Assembly (NCBI GenBank): GCA_964034945.1
Contig: OZ035961.1
Location: 76,758,188 to 76,822,187 of the forward strand
Source: Chrysopilus asiliformis
Taxonomy: Eukaryota > Arthropoda > Insecta > Diptera > Rhagionidae
Length of the DNA: 64,000 nucleotides
Direction: 5' to 3'
Shown here: in pieces, positions 47,271 through 58,452 of the stretch
Layout: every line of letters starts with the position of its first letter
Position numbering within the stretch: the stretch's first letter is position 1
The notes under the pieces: generated by a model
Told to the model about the DNA's origin: nothing
Database searches by the model: none
What the model saw: only the letters and a program-made list of their open reading frames with translations
Position numbers and translations under genes: made by a program

Positions 47271-48086
47271 ATACCCGTATGGTGAAACCAAAAGGTATAT
47301 TAACTTTGCCTTACCGTTTGTAACGCCCAGATCCCGTCATCACACACAAAAATGAATTACACCAGTGTGTTTAGAATGATAAAAATAATTAATTTTTGCA
47401 TGTCCCTCTGTCCGTCCGTGGCGCGGATTGCGGGCGCACGGATTGAGCTAGAGACTTGAAATTTTGAGCAGATTTGTTTTTCGTAAAATGCAAGGCTAAG
47501 TTCGTTAACCCATTCGGTATTTTGATGCCATATGGCAACGCAGTTAAAAATCTGAATTTACTTATTACTTATTTATTTTCAACACTCTATTCTCATTCAG
47601 TGCACCATTAAGTGCATTTGTGACCCAATTTTGATTTTTTGAGTAAAAAGCTGGACCACAGTGTACGTATTTGAAAAAAATTAAAATTTTTAATTTTTTT
47701 TTTAAATTTTTTTTTTGTTTTAAATGAATACTAATAGCTTAAACATCATTAATTTGTATATAGAGTATTTTTAACACCCATAGAAAAAAACATGTACCGA
47801 ACGGGTTAATGGGCAAAAATGAACCGAACGAAAACGTTTTTTGCGAATATCTCAAAAACGGTGCATCTTATCAAAAAAAGTCCAAGAACAAAAGTTATTT
47901 AGGTTATGATTCTACATAAAACTCTCATACATCAAAATCCGATTGGAATAAATTTAAAAAAATTCTTATTGGAAAGTTTGACTTCAAAGTGGAATTTTGG
48001 TACAACTGTTCGAATTTTGATACGATTATTACCATATGGGTTTTCAATAATTGCCAGATTGGCAATTATAGCTTTTGTTATGTTTT
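47271..48086 (+). mobile_element. Mini-me-like dispersed repeat, copy C, carrying a piggyBac-type MITE
   Basis: Begins atacccgtatggtgaaacc and ends 'caattatagcttttgttatg' like copies A, B and D. Its GTCC array is short (47401-47418). It is about 300 bases longer because of an insertion at 47509-47805. Confidence 0.82.
47509..47805. mobile_element. piggyBac-type MITE with TTAA TSD
   Basis: Termini CCCATTCGGTA at left and TACCGAACGGG at right are flanked by TTAA on both sides (47505-47508, 47806-47809), the hallmark of piggyBac insertion. Three sibling repeats in the window have the uninterrupted 'gttaatgggc' site. The interior has no coding sequence. Confidence 0.85.
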
Positions 48087-48328
48087 TAAATAAAAACGTT
48101 TTTTAATATTTTTTAATATTTTTTAATACTTTTTAGTCCTTTTGTATTTCTTTAGTATGACTAGAAATTCAAAATAACGTCTTCTTATGTCACTCTTATA
48201 TTTAATTTTCGAACATATACCCTTGTCTTTGACGGACCTTTTGACTCCAGAATCGGATTCAGCGACCCGAAAAGAGAGTTTTTGCGAAAAAGTTGAGAAA
48301 AGAATAATCATGTTATCCTTACGTTATA

Positions 48329-49150
48329 CAGTAATCCCCCGCTTTACGGACGGGATGCGTTCTACGGAAACTGTCCGTATATCGAAAATCCGTAAAACGA
48401 AACCTATATTTTAGTATGAGATTGTACTGGGAATAAATAGATGTGTTCCAATCAATAGAAATGTCCGTAAAAAGAAACCTATTTTAGTATAAGATCGTAT
48501 TAAAAATAGATAGATGCGTACCAAAAAAATCCGTAATACGAAACAGATTAGTATAATATATCAAAATAATTATTTAACCACTAGAATAATGAGAAAACTA
48601 TATAATTATAGAAAAAAAAATTTATACTACTTGAAATGGAGCATAAATCAATTGAATATGTTAAAACCAACAAAATATTATGGGACAAATCATGCCGCGG
48701 ACAAAAAAACGTAGCTGTTTCTACGTAGGTTTCTGCTAGTTTCGTCAGAATTCAAATTTCATTGTGGGACAGAAAGCAGATTCTGCTTCTGCTGCTGCTT
48801 CTGCCTCTGCTGCTGCCTCTGCCCAATTGGAGTTCTCACTTAAGAATAGCAAATAGATTTTTTAAAAATACACCGCACTGCAGTTTTTTATTGCCTTTTT
48901 TTAATTCTCTTTTGTGTATACACAAAATGTGTCAGAAATTTCGGAGAAATTAAGTATGTACATTTACAATAAATACAACATAATTATGGAGGACTTTTTC
49001 TTGATTTTTTTCTGTGATTCAAAAAAAAAATTTTTTTTTCGTCCGTAATAGCGAATTTTTTTATCCGTATAGCGAATTTGTTCCTAAATTAGTCATGTCC
49101 GTAACTTCGAATTTCCGTAAAACGAGCGTCCGTATAGCGGGAGATTACTG
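48329..49150. mobile_element. Pogo-like TIR element, TSD TA
   Basis: Ends CAGTAATCCCCCGCTTTACG and the inverse of CAGTAATCTCCCGCTATACG, flanked by TA (48327-48328, 49151-49152). 'Gtccgta' and 'cgtaaaacga' motifs repeat inside both ends. A TTC-TGC-rich microsatellite lies at 48780-48822. No transposase. 822 bp. Confidence 0.82.
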
Positions 49151-49490
49151 TACTTAAGTATAAGGACGAAGTAGTGGAAATATTTTATTGTAATCGGAAT
49201 TAAGTAAGTCTACAAAATTTCAAATCAATCAGATGAGTGGATTACAACATTTGGCCTTGATAAACAAACAGATCAACTCACACGAAAGCACACTAAATGA
49301 AAGCTTAAAAAATCGAAAAATTAGAGACACTGATTTTAAATTTTTAATTTTTCTTATTGCTTTCATACAATTTAATTGCTTTAGAAAACATATTTTCCTC
49401 TTTATTAAAGAAATCAGTCTACATAAATCTCTCAGATTGGTTTGTCCACAATGCAATAAAGTAATAAAAATTTATTATTATCACCTAATT

Positions 49491-51999
49491 TTGTAAATCT
49501 CGTTGAAACGACGCCATAAAAATTTAAACAGATAAGACCCCGTTCAAAAGTGCCCTTAAAGCCCCTATCCGGTAATTAATCTCATCCCCTATTATTTCAA
49601 TGACCAGAAAGAAGATTCTTTCAGTGTCAAGGACATGAAGAGATATTCAAGGGTATATAGTAAAACATTTGGTATCAATGTATGCGTATGCAAATTTACG
49701 ACCGCAAATATTGAAGATTGTAAATTTACATAACGATCAATAACCGTCTCTGATATGGTCGTTAAAATCACAAAAATTAAGTTATCGCCCACATGAAAAC
49801 GAATGTGTCCTGTCTGTAACGGTGAAACGAATAAAATTTACGCAATTTAATTAAATTCAGTCCTTTTGAGTGAAAAAGGCAGACATGATGACATTTGGTC
49901 AAATTCCCGAAAATGGACAATAGCCAAAACCATTAAGAAACGTGACTTCAGCAGGAGACTAACGAGCCATGTCCGACTATCAATTTGAGGGCGTTTTCAA
50001 TTTTTCCAAATCCTTGAAATCCATGCAAAGGACACAAACTGTCCGAGGCTATGGATTTCTGATTTTCTCCTACAATTTTCCGCCTCTCTTTTTTGCTTAA
50101 CAATAATGTTCGTGCATTCGTATCTTATCAGCCTGACCAGAATTCTTTGGAGGAGGCTAATCGGTTTACACGCATTTCGATCAACAATAGATGGACAACC
50201 ATTGAAAATTAACGAGTCCTTTATCTGTTCAATTGGTCATTTCTGTCAATGAGCCATCCAGCCGCCACCATTCATCCCTGAGTTTCATATTCTTACACAA
50301 AATTCGCTCAGGGGATTTATCTTTTGTCCACAAAGTCAAACAATAAATTATCAAAAGAGGATTTTAAGCGTTTCCTTTTTCTATCCTGAACTACATTAAA
50401 ACGTGTCAATTTCCTAAATATAAATTCTTTTTCCTATATTCTTTGGGGAATTTAATAATCTTGGCCTCTTTAAGCCGTTGTAAAATTCGATGGAAGATTT
50501 ATTTTCTATAGAAATCCCCGAAATTTAGGGACAGTCCCGAAAACATTCGATATCCATATTTAGAATATAAATTTCCATTTTTTCTTTTAAACATCTTCCA
50601 ACAAAATTCTCTGGCAAATTGTATTAAGATATTCTTTTCAACCTTTACAGAGACATGAAATTTTAATAACCTTAAATATTTGCTTTATGATTCTTAAAGA
50701 AAGATCAAAACGACATTTGATATTAATTCAAAAGAATATTTTTCCTATGACATTTTGCTACCTACAGAGATCCCAACTAGCAATTTTATTTCCAGATCCT
50801 GGTCTATTGAAATTGACACCAAAATGTGGTTGAAAGTACATTTCAGTCACTCCTGCTGTGACTATAATGTATAATGCTACTAAATGGTAATATTGTCATC
50901 GATTCGAGACGTCCCAACTCTATGGTTCCGACCGCAGCTTCAGAGTAGGCAACGAGTCCCATTAAAAAAACCCTAAAGTCGTGGTCACTTTACAGTCCGT
51001 TAATATCAGGTTCCTGTCGTGCAAAGGAATTATTCTTTCTCGCTAATCTTGTCGACAGGAGTTTTCATCCTTCGATTGTTGACAACCATGGCAAGAAATA
51101 AAAACCCATAAACTTTTTTTTTTTTAATAAATTCTAGATACAGGAATGTAGAAATCCACGAAGCATAAATTGACCGAGATGGAGAATTGACAAAAATTTT
51201 CATTAAACCTAAACATTTCTGGGAAAAAGCACAAAACTGTTGGTCGAAGGGTAAATGTAAATACGAATTTCACATCGACAATAAAATTCTAAATCCTTGC
51301 GCGTATGAATATTTTTTTCCATTCTTTTTAGGCATTCGATTACTCGACTTATCCCTTCGATCTAATATTTTCGGCCATTAAATGGGATATCGAAGCACAA
51401 CTCAAGAAAATGTTCTAACAGCCATTTACATACACATTTTATTTACACCGAGTTTGAGCACTAAACAGGTACCAGTGCTACGTTCTGGGTCCTTTTTTTG
51501 AGTTTCTCATCGGTATTTAATCACGAAAATTTTAATGGAATATTTCATGAAATAGCACGGAACGATGTTTTTACTCGAAAATTTATAACAAAAAAATATT
51601 ATTTCCGACTATCAAAGTCATCTAAGGATTATTGAATTGTATTAGTAAGAGACGATCGGTTATGAATTTGGGTCTTGTTTGAGACACTTTTTCCAAGTTG
51701 CCGAAGGAGTTTTAGACGCGTACATACATATACTGTGCCTTTTCATTCCCCATTTTAGTGGAATATTAGTATCTCAAATGTAGATATATTTGTAGATATA
51801 AATATATCTACTAGATTCCTGTCGTAAATGTCACTTGTTAGAGTCATTTCTAGTTACCAAAATGAACCGAGCACTAGAAATGCTAGTTGGGATATTTGTG
51901 ATTTTTTTTCAACAAGAGTTTTTGTGCCTTTGGATCAGATTGCAAAGTTAAAAAATCTACCATATGGCTGACTTAGACGGATACTGAATGAATATATTT
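49491..51999. other. Apparently unique sequence, no gene recognised
   Basis: Balanced composition in parts and few repeats, but no frame with recognisable domain or paired splice sites. It may be intergenic or intronic sequence of a gene outside the window. Confidence 0.4.
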
Positions 52000-52447
52000 T
52001 TAGCTTTAAGCTAGCATCAGACGAGCACACAAAACCTTAACACGTGTGATGACTGACGTCACGAAAAAAACTCAAAACACATTTCAAACACATCTGACAC
52101 GACACGTCCTTACACTTGAAATGTGTTGGTATCAGACGGTGTGAAATTTTTTTCCACACAATCGGATTTTTGTCCCAAAACGTGTTAACGTCGCTAGTCT
52201 TCCCACGAAATTTTGTCACACAATTACATACTGTGTTACGCAGATTGAGTAGTTATCAGACGGAGTGAAACGTCTCAAAAGGTTTGAAGATGAAAGACGT
52301 GTGACAGCAGTCGAAATCGTCTGACACACTGATTTGCTATCAGACGGTGTGATAGCTCTCTGACATTTTGTGTATTTTTCTCAAGCAATTTTGACAAGCA
52401 ATTGTGCGGTATTTTCAATTTGTGAAGAAAAATAAAATAAAATTAAA

Positions 52448-52716
52448 ATGTCAAAAAGGAAATATGAGGAGATGATGGATATGGCGATTTTGGCAGCCTA
52501 TATTGTGGAAAGCAGTGACGACGACGAAAACCTTTACGACGATGGGTCGAAAGCGCAGTTGTTGGACAAAGGATTGGGTGTCGCGTCGCGAGAAGGAGGG
52601 TTTCTTTGCCAAATTGATGGTGGAATTGCGCTCTGAAGAACCCGAATTGTATGGGAATTTCTTACGGATGTCGGCCGGTCAATTCGATCATTTACGAAAT
52701 ACAGAGTGAATTCATA
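52448..52716 (+). pseudogene. PIF/Harbinger transposase N-terminus, copy 1
   Basis: Starts MSKRKYEEMMDMAILAAYI with an acidic VESSDDDENL, then after a frame change reads RRKEKEGFF-like sequence (RREKEGFFAKLMVELRSEE, NFLRMSAGQFDHL). The 'REKEGFF..L..ELR.....F.NFLRMS..QFD.L' pattern is the conserved N-terminal region of Harbinger transposases. Relative to the copy at 55.9-56.3 kb it carries a frame disruption in the Asp-rich stretch and breaks off after FDHL. No DDE domain follows. Confidence 0.82.
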
Positions 52717-52899
52717 CATTTTTTCACAGAATAAGGCGAAGTCTCCTGGCAATACCATCATATTTGAATTTGCACTTAGAATTTAGTTTCCTTGTAAACA
52801 CACAAATAAAAGAAAAATAAAGTTTCTCTCCAAAAAAATCTTTTTATTTTGTTCAGTCTATTTTTTATTAACATAAATTATTCAAATTCAATGAAAAAC

Positions 52900-53340
52900 C
52901 ATTATTCATTTTCTGGTTCATATCCTAGTTGTACCCCAGTCGCTTCATTTGCTTCCGATTCATTTACATTTGGTTCAGCCGCATCGACTGGATTCTGTTC
53001 CGTGACAAGAGCACCAAGAACCAGTATAGGGATTCTGACGGTACTGTCGATAAGTATCGACAAGCGACTTATGTGCACATATTCAACTTTCTTTTAATTG
53101 TGTTGGTGGATACAGCACACTAATGCAGGTTTGACTTCCAATGCGATTTCCTTCACTCGGGTAACACTAATGGTTTGACGTCTGGAAAGCTATTCCACAT
53201 TTCCAACGTTTTTATCGACATTTCCAAGGGATATCGCTTGCTTTATGAGGTAGTGATAACAGTGCGTTTGCGTATAAGTTTAGCGCACACAAAACACGAA
53301 GAGCAGGCGATATTAAAGTTCGATTGGGCCCCACTTCAGT
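52900..53340 (-). pseudogene. Possible degraded Harbinger transposase fragments
   Basis: On the minus strand near 53320-53220 one frame reads ISPALRVLCALNLYANALL, resembling the 'I....R.L..L.F.A.GS' region that follows the N-terminus in Harbinger transposases. Further left only short plausible pieces remain. Orientation opposite to the copy at 52448, consistent with internal rearrangement. Confidence 0.4.
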
Positions 53341-53395
53341 CGTGTGCGGAGTCAACTTTTCAATTATTTCCACTGCCACTGCCTGTGGAAGCCTA

Positions 53396-53645
53396 CACGG
53401 TTAGCAAAATTGGTGTAATTTTGATAAAAAAATGTATGCATAAAAATCCATCGGATTTTTTTTTATCATTTTGATATATTTGCTATTTATCAAAACAAAT
53501 GTATGGAATAAATGCGAAATTTTGTATCATTTCTACTTGATAAATCGTGGATTTATCAAAACGATAAGACTTTTTGTATTCAGTAATGTGATATAGAAAA
53601 TTTGAGGGTAATTTAAAGCAATTTACACCACGATTTCCAACCGTG
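53396..53645. mobile_element. MITE 'CACGGTTrG', TSD TA
   Basis: Ends CACGGTTAGC and the inverse of CACGGTTGGA, each followed inside by 'ggtgtaa', with TA on both sides (53394-53395, 53646-53647). 250 bp, no coding. Inserted within the Harbinger compound, so younger than it. Confidence 0.68.
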
Positions 53646-54007
53646 TATATATTTCTATAAACCTACAAAACACATAAATTTAAAGTTTTAACCATACATA
53701 AATTACGCTTTTTTATCTTTCTTCGGGTATCGGAAAAGGATCTGACGCGTCCCGTAGATTTAGTCTCATTATTCGCATTTGATTCCTCCTAAAGTAATAA
53801 TAAACGGGTACTGCGGAATTCATTGTCTGTGGTAAATTATTAAAAACACTATCTAAAGTTTTTCGCGGTACATTTGCGGCTGTCAAATTGAGAATTTTTG
53901 GGTTGCTTCTTACAATTGCAACTTATAAAATTCACATCGGGCAGGTAAAAAATTCTTCATCGCTGCGGATCTTCAAGAAAATTTCCTAACTTTAAAAAAA
54001 TTCCCTT

Positions 54008-55084
54008 TTATCGACATTCCACTGGCGATAAGTATCGATTATGCTCAGAATCGGTGTACAGATCTGGGTCGGTTATTGCATTTCCTTCTGTGTCGACGAA
54101 TGTTATATTCGACATAGTCGACGATGCGCACGACAAAGAAGAAATGGATTCTAGATACTTATACATCGTTTGAGAAATAAGGATTTCCAATTGTAGCGCC
54201 TGGTGTCTCTCAAGACTACGCAAATGGTGCACGATATTTTCGACAAAAGCAGAGTAATCGTCGTTAGCATCATTCGAGCGGGGATCCAGTTTGGCGTTTA
54301 ATTTGGCCAACACTTGTGCCGCCATTTCCCTTACATTTCCCGATGATGGAACTGGCGATGACGGAGGTGTTGATGTTGATGTCGTATTTTGGGTTGCTGT
54401 TCGTTTTCGGTGTTTACCGATAATTTGTCTAAGTAAATTGGCTCTGCGCGGCTCCGATTGCACCTGCGGCTCCGGCGAAAAATCCATCAAAAGCGACTGG
54501 TCGGTAACGGCATTATCCTACAAAGAATGAACGATATTGGATAAAATAAAATAACTGAAGTTAAATCGAATGTCGCGAATAAAAACTTACCAAATGCAGC
54601 GTCGATGTTGATGCGGTCGATCTTTGGATATCGGTCGACTCAACTAACATCATGGCACGGAAGTGGGGATGCTTCAGTTCGTTTACATTTATCTCGTCTG
54701 CGCCTTGGCCGGACTTGCGCGCAACATATCTGCTCAGCTGCATTTTAAATTTGTTCCGCAAGGAATTCCATTTATGTTTTGGTACTTCTGAGTCGACACC
54801 GGCGATATAAATTTCATTAGCAACTTATTTCCAAGCGTTGACTTTCACATTTCTATCCTTGTAGGTGGGATCACAGCAATCGTACAAGGTGGACTTATTC
54901 TGCACGGCCAGGATCAATTGGGACTCTTCTCGTTCATCCCATGCGTGTTTTACCTTTATAGCATTCGATGTAGATTTGACAGTGCATTGGCTGGTTGATG
55001 TTTGCTCTGTAGCCGCTTTTTTTTCTTTAAATGACTCTCCTGCGTAAGAGGGAATTCGTGATTTAATTCACTATCGTCGCTCAT
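54008..55084 (-). pseudogene. MADF-BESS DNA-binding accessory protein of the Harbinger element
   Basis: Two exons on the minus strand. Exon 1 (55084-54591) starts MSDDSELNHEFPLTQ and holds a MADF domain: HAWDEREESQLILAV, LYDCCDPTYKDRNVKVNAW, then KHKWNSLRNKFKMQLSRY. Intron 54590-54518 has donor TTG|GTAAGT and acceptor TTTGTAG|GAT, phase 0. Exon 2 (54517-54008) has a low-complexity Thr/Ser/Pro linker and a BESS-like helix (YSAFVENIVHHLRSLERHQ) near the C-terminus. MADF-BESS or Myb/SANT proteins encoded by PIF/Harbinger elements bind element DNA and partner the transposase; that role is inferred here. Two lesions mark it as dead: a frame shift in an A-run near 55020 and a TAA inside the MADF domain near 54825. 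Confidence 0.82.
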
Positions 55085-55207
55085 GATGCTGCGCCGAAAT
55101 CATTTGTGCTGAAAAATTAAATGCGATCCATTGAATAAAATAAAATACATAATTAAAATGTATCGATTTGAAAACTCACCAAATAAAACCTCCAAAAATC
55201 CAGAATG

Positions 55208-55756
55208 CTGAACTGTCAATGGGCTATAACACAGTGCGTGTGAAATGGCACGAATTCATGCCAGTTTACACATTGGGACATTTTCCCACAGTCTTAACAC
55301 AGACCGAAAAATGTCAAAACACATACCACGTTTTACACAGGGTTATCAGACGGAGGCAAAATTCGTTTAACACACGTCAAAAAAATTGTCGTAACACAGG
55401 TTATCACACGGTGTGTAAACAAAAATTCTGTCACAATTTAAAGCTAGCATCAGACGAGCACACAAAACCTTAACACGTGTGATGACTGACGTAATTTTGA
55501 CGTCACAAAATTGTAACACCAGTTAACACCGTCTGATAACTTAAATTGTGACAGAATTTTTGTTTACACACCGTGGGATAACCTGTGTTACGACAATTTT
55601 TTTGACGTGTGTTAAACGAATTTTGCCTCCGTCTGATAACCCTGTGTAAAACGTGGTATGTGTTTTGACATTTTTCGGTCTGTGTTAAGACTGTGGGAAA
55701 ATGTCCCAATGTGTAAACTGGCATGAATTCGTGCCATTTCACACGCACTGTGTTAT
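55208..55756. repeat. Large palindrome around a 100-bp MITE
   Basis: Arms 55208-55438 and 55545-55756 are nearly identical inverted copies ('ctataacacagtgcgtgtg' at far left, inverse at far right). Without the MITE they meet as 'gtcacaatt-taa-attgtgac', close to a perfect palindrome. They belong to the Harbinger family's 'tatcagacgg' rich DNA. The paired 81-100 codon frames are mirror images, not genes. Confidence 0.8.
55442..55541 (+). mobile_element. 100-bp Harbinger MITE, TSD TAA
   Basis: Begins AGCTAGCATCAGACGAGCAC and ends gtctgataact, flanked by TAA (55439-55441, 55542-55544). It shares its left ~50 bases with the compound's ends. It sits exactly at the centre of the palindrome. Confidence 0.75.
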
Positions 55757-55996
55757 AGCGAATATCTTAAAAACGGTGCATCTTATCAAAAAAGTGCAAG
55801 AATAAAAGTTGTTTAGGATATGATTCTACATAAAACTCCCATACATCAAAATCCGATTCGGAGAATTTTTAAAAAATCTTATTGAAAAGTTTGACTTCAA
55901 AGTGGAATTTTGATACAACTGTTCGCTGTTCGATTAAACTTCAAATAATGCCATATCACCAAACGGGTTTTCAATTATAGCTTTTGTTATGTTTCT
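55757..55996 (+). mobile_element. Mini-me-like repeat, 5'-truncated copy E
   Basis: Starts within the family at 'gcgaatatcttaaaaacgg' and runs to 'caattatagcttttgttatg', lacking the first ~330 bases with the microsatellite. Its right end abuts the Harbinger transposase coding sequence and its left end abuts the palindrome arm. Confidence 0.75.
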
Positions 55997-56266
55997 ATCT
56001 GCGACTTCACCAATTGTTAGTAAATTATCGAATTGACTGGCCGACATCCGTAAGAAATTCCGATACAATTCGGGTTCTTCAGAGCGCAATTCCACCATCA
56101 ATTTGGCAAAGAAACCCTCCTTCTCGCGACGCGACACCCAATCCTTTGTCCAACAACTGCGCTTTCGACCCATTGACTCGTCGTCGTCGTCGTCGTCACT
56201 GCTTTCCACAATATAGGCTGCCAAAATCGCCATATCCATCATCTCCTCATATTTCCTTTTTGACAT
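55934..56266 (-). pseudogene. PIF/Harbinger transposase N-terminus, copy 2, fused to repeat
   Basis: A 110-codon frame starting MSKRKYEEMMDMAILAAYI, then an intact Asp run and SCWTKDWVSRREKEGFF, ELRSEEPELYRNFLRMSAS, QFDNLLTIGEVAD. Unlike copy 1 its frame is uninterrupted through the conserved region. At about 55996 it passes into the mini-me-like repeat, whose sequence adds ~20 unrelated residues before a stop. The DDE domain is missing. Confidence 0.82.
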
Positions 56267-56712
56267 TTTAATTTTATTTTATTTTTCTTCACAAATTGAA
56301 AATACCGCACAATTGCTTGTCAAAATTGCTTGAGAAAAATACACAAAATGTCAGAGAGCTATCACACCGTCTGATAGCAAATCAGTGTGTCAGACGATTT
56401 CGACTGCTGTCAAACGTCTTCCATCATCACACCTTTTGAGACGTTTCACTCCGTCTGATAACTACTCAATCTGCGTAACACAGTGTGTAATTGTGTGACA
56501 AAATTTCGTGGGAAGACTAGCGACGTTAACACGTTTTGGGACAAAAATCCGATTGTGTGGAAAAAAATTTCACACCGTCTGATAACAACACATTTCAACA
56601 CAAGTGTAAGGACGTGTCGTGTCAGATGTGTTTGAAATGTGTTTTGAGTTTTTTTCGTGACGTCAGTCATCACACGTGTTAAGGTTTTGTGTGCTCGTCT
56701 GATGCTAGCTTA

Positions 56713-56803
56713 AGTTATCAGACGGTGTTAACAATTTTGTGACGTCAAAATTACGTCAGTCATCACACGTGTTAAGGTTTTGTGTGCTCGTCTGATGCTA
56801 GCT
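56713..56803 (-). mobile_element. 91-bp Harbinger MITE at the compound's right edge
   Basis: Reverse-orientation relative of the MITE at 55442: starts agttatcagacggtgttaac and ends gatgctagct, flanked by TTA on each side (56710-56712, 56804-56806). Inserted next to, or forming, the compound's right end. Confidence 0.68.
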
Positions 56804-57634
56804 TTACTGATTCGAAATTACTTAAACGGCCAACCTTACAAAAAAATCGAAGCACTTGTTCCTCTCAAAAGAAAAATGGAAGGGGGAATCGAAGCATTTA
56901 TTCTTCTCTTAGGTCTACATATGTAGCTATTTATTTAAATCACCTGCGATACATACATATTATGATAGATTTTTTTACCCGGATTTGATTTCTTGATTTC
57001 TTCGTTTTTTTAAGTACACAATTTTTCTGTGTCTCATGGCGAAGCTTTCCTTAAATAAACTGTATACAATATAACGAAAAGGTGATATTGATAACTTGAA
57101 GTTCTGAATTTTTTATGTATAATTTTTTCATCCATCAATTCTACCTGCATGAAATTATTTTCATCTATAATCAGACTTCTGTAAGTGGAACTTCGAAAAC
57201 TCAAATATCTCGATAACTCGAAGTTTTTTAATATCCTTAAACTTCCGTATCTTACTTAATTTTTTACCTTAATAACTCAAAATTAACCCTCGATAAGTTA
57301 GTTAGCTAATGTAGGCGTTGCGAAAACTAAATCCAACCTACATATATCTGTTATTTTAATGCGTGTAAGTAAAAAGAGAGTACATCAAAATTTGCGTCAT
57401 AGAATGCAAGGAATGCATTGCATACCTTACAAATTTCACAAAAATAACCAGTTTCACAAAAATAATTGAGCTTCCAAGTTCAAATATATTTTTTTTTAAA
57501 TTCATTTATAATTTACTTAATTTTAAAAAACTTGTGGAAGTACCTGGGTCTTTCTTGTATTATACTGGAAGCTGTAAATCTGCATTTCATTATTTAGTTG
57601 CGATATATTGAAAAGAGAAAATCGTCATGTCTTA
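56804..57634. other. Non-coding spacer, nothing recognised
   Basis: AT-rich with short 'aactcgaag' repetitions around 57085-57310 but no gene or assignable element. Confidence 0.4.
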
Positions 57635-58388
57635 AGGCCCAACTACGATAGACATAGGAGCGCATATGTAGCTGCATACATATGTCATTTCCAGAATAAG
57701 AAAGTCAATGTTATTACCCACAATAGACATGTGCCAATTGCAAACCTTCGTTAAACTTTCGTTAAGCATGATTGATTCGATACAAATGGAACTGACATAT
57801 GAAAATGGTAAACATAACCTAAAATTTTACTGTGAATTTAAAAATATTGTTACCATAATAATTTCCACTTATGGTAAAATGAAAATTAGCTGTTATGTTG
57901 ACAGCTATGTATGCTAACATTAGTTGGGAATTTGACATTTGCATATGCCCTCCTATCAGTGATGTCCCCTTACTACAATTGTAGTAAATCCACTACTATT
58001 TTCGCCTTCAAAAGCCTTAGTGCGTAGTAAATCATATCTACTACTATTTTTTGTAAAATACATGAATCAACCAAAAAAATGTATTATACATGTTAAATGT
58101 AAAAAGCTTTTAACGAAATTAAATATGAGGCAGCCAATATAAAAGAAGTTTTTAAATGTCATTTTCTAAACTACAGCAAGTTTTTTGTTGATAGAATTTT
58201 GGTATTATGAATGATAAAGCTATTCAGCTTTAGTTATACAAATTTGTATATCGGCATAGGTAGAAAAGATTTTATTTGAAAATCTGCTACTATTAGTATC
58301 AATCTACTACTATTTTTGGTCCAATCTACTTCCCTCCTAAGGCAAATTGGGGCCATCCCTGGCTCCTATGTCTAGCGTAGTTGGGCCT
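57635..58388. mobile_element. Harbinger-like element, TSD TTA, with nested hAT
   Basis: Ends AGGCCCAACTACGATAGACA at left and its near-perfect inverse at right, flanked by TTA (57632-57634, 58389-58391). A 3-bp TTA duplication fits PIF/Harbinger. No transposase. A hAT MITE lies inside the right TIR. Confidence 0.8.
57957..58361. mobile_element. hAT MITE nested in the Harbinger-like TIR
   Basis: Left CAGTGATGTCCCC and right ggggccatccctg are inverted hAT-type ends; 'ctactactatttt' motifs repeat inside. The flanking 8-mers cctcctat and gctcctat match at 7 of 8 positions, consistent with an aged 8-bp duplication. Confidence 0.75.
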
Positions 58389-58452
58389 TTACGAAATGTG
58401 TTATTGTTGCATCTATGAGTTTTGTAGAAAGAGAGAGCAACTACAACTTTAA

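Larger units (their letters stand above)
46975..49310 (+). repeat. Dispersed repeat family R2, copy 2, split by two insertions
   Basis: Blocks shared with 33235-33870 continue across two insertions: left part 46975-47270, middle part 48087-48326 (ctccagaatcgg, gttatccttac), right part 49153-49310 (ataaggacgaagtagtg, aaatttcaaatcaatcagat). The gaps are filled by a mini-me-like element and a pogo-like element. Confidence 0.6.
52009..56803. mobile_element. Compound PIF/Harbinger element, TSD TTA
   Basis: Both outer ends read AGCTAGCATCAGACGAGCAC, inverted to each other, and are flanked by TTA (52006-52008, 56804-56806), the Harbinger target. Inside are two inverted copies of a ~700-bp left end (52009-52716 and 55997-56710), each with the same transposase N-terminus. 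A second inverted pair (55208-55438 and 55545-55756) surrounds a 100-bp MITE. There are also a MADF-BESS gene, a TA-type MITE and part of a mini-me-like repeat. 'Tatcagacggtgt'-type motifs recur throughout. Built by repeated insertion and rearrangement of one family. Confidence 0.75.

Noticed and set aside
55168..55748. Mirror-image 101- and 81-codon frames
   Set aside because: They are the same palindrome arm read on each strand, full of 'tatcagacgg' family sequence, not genes.
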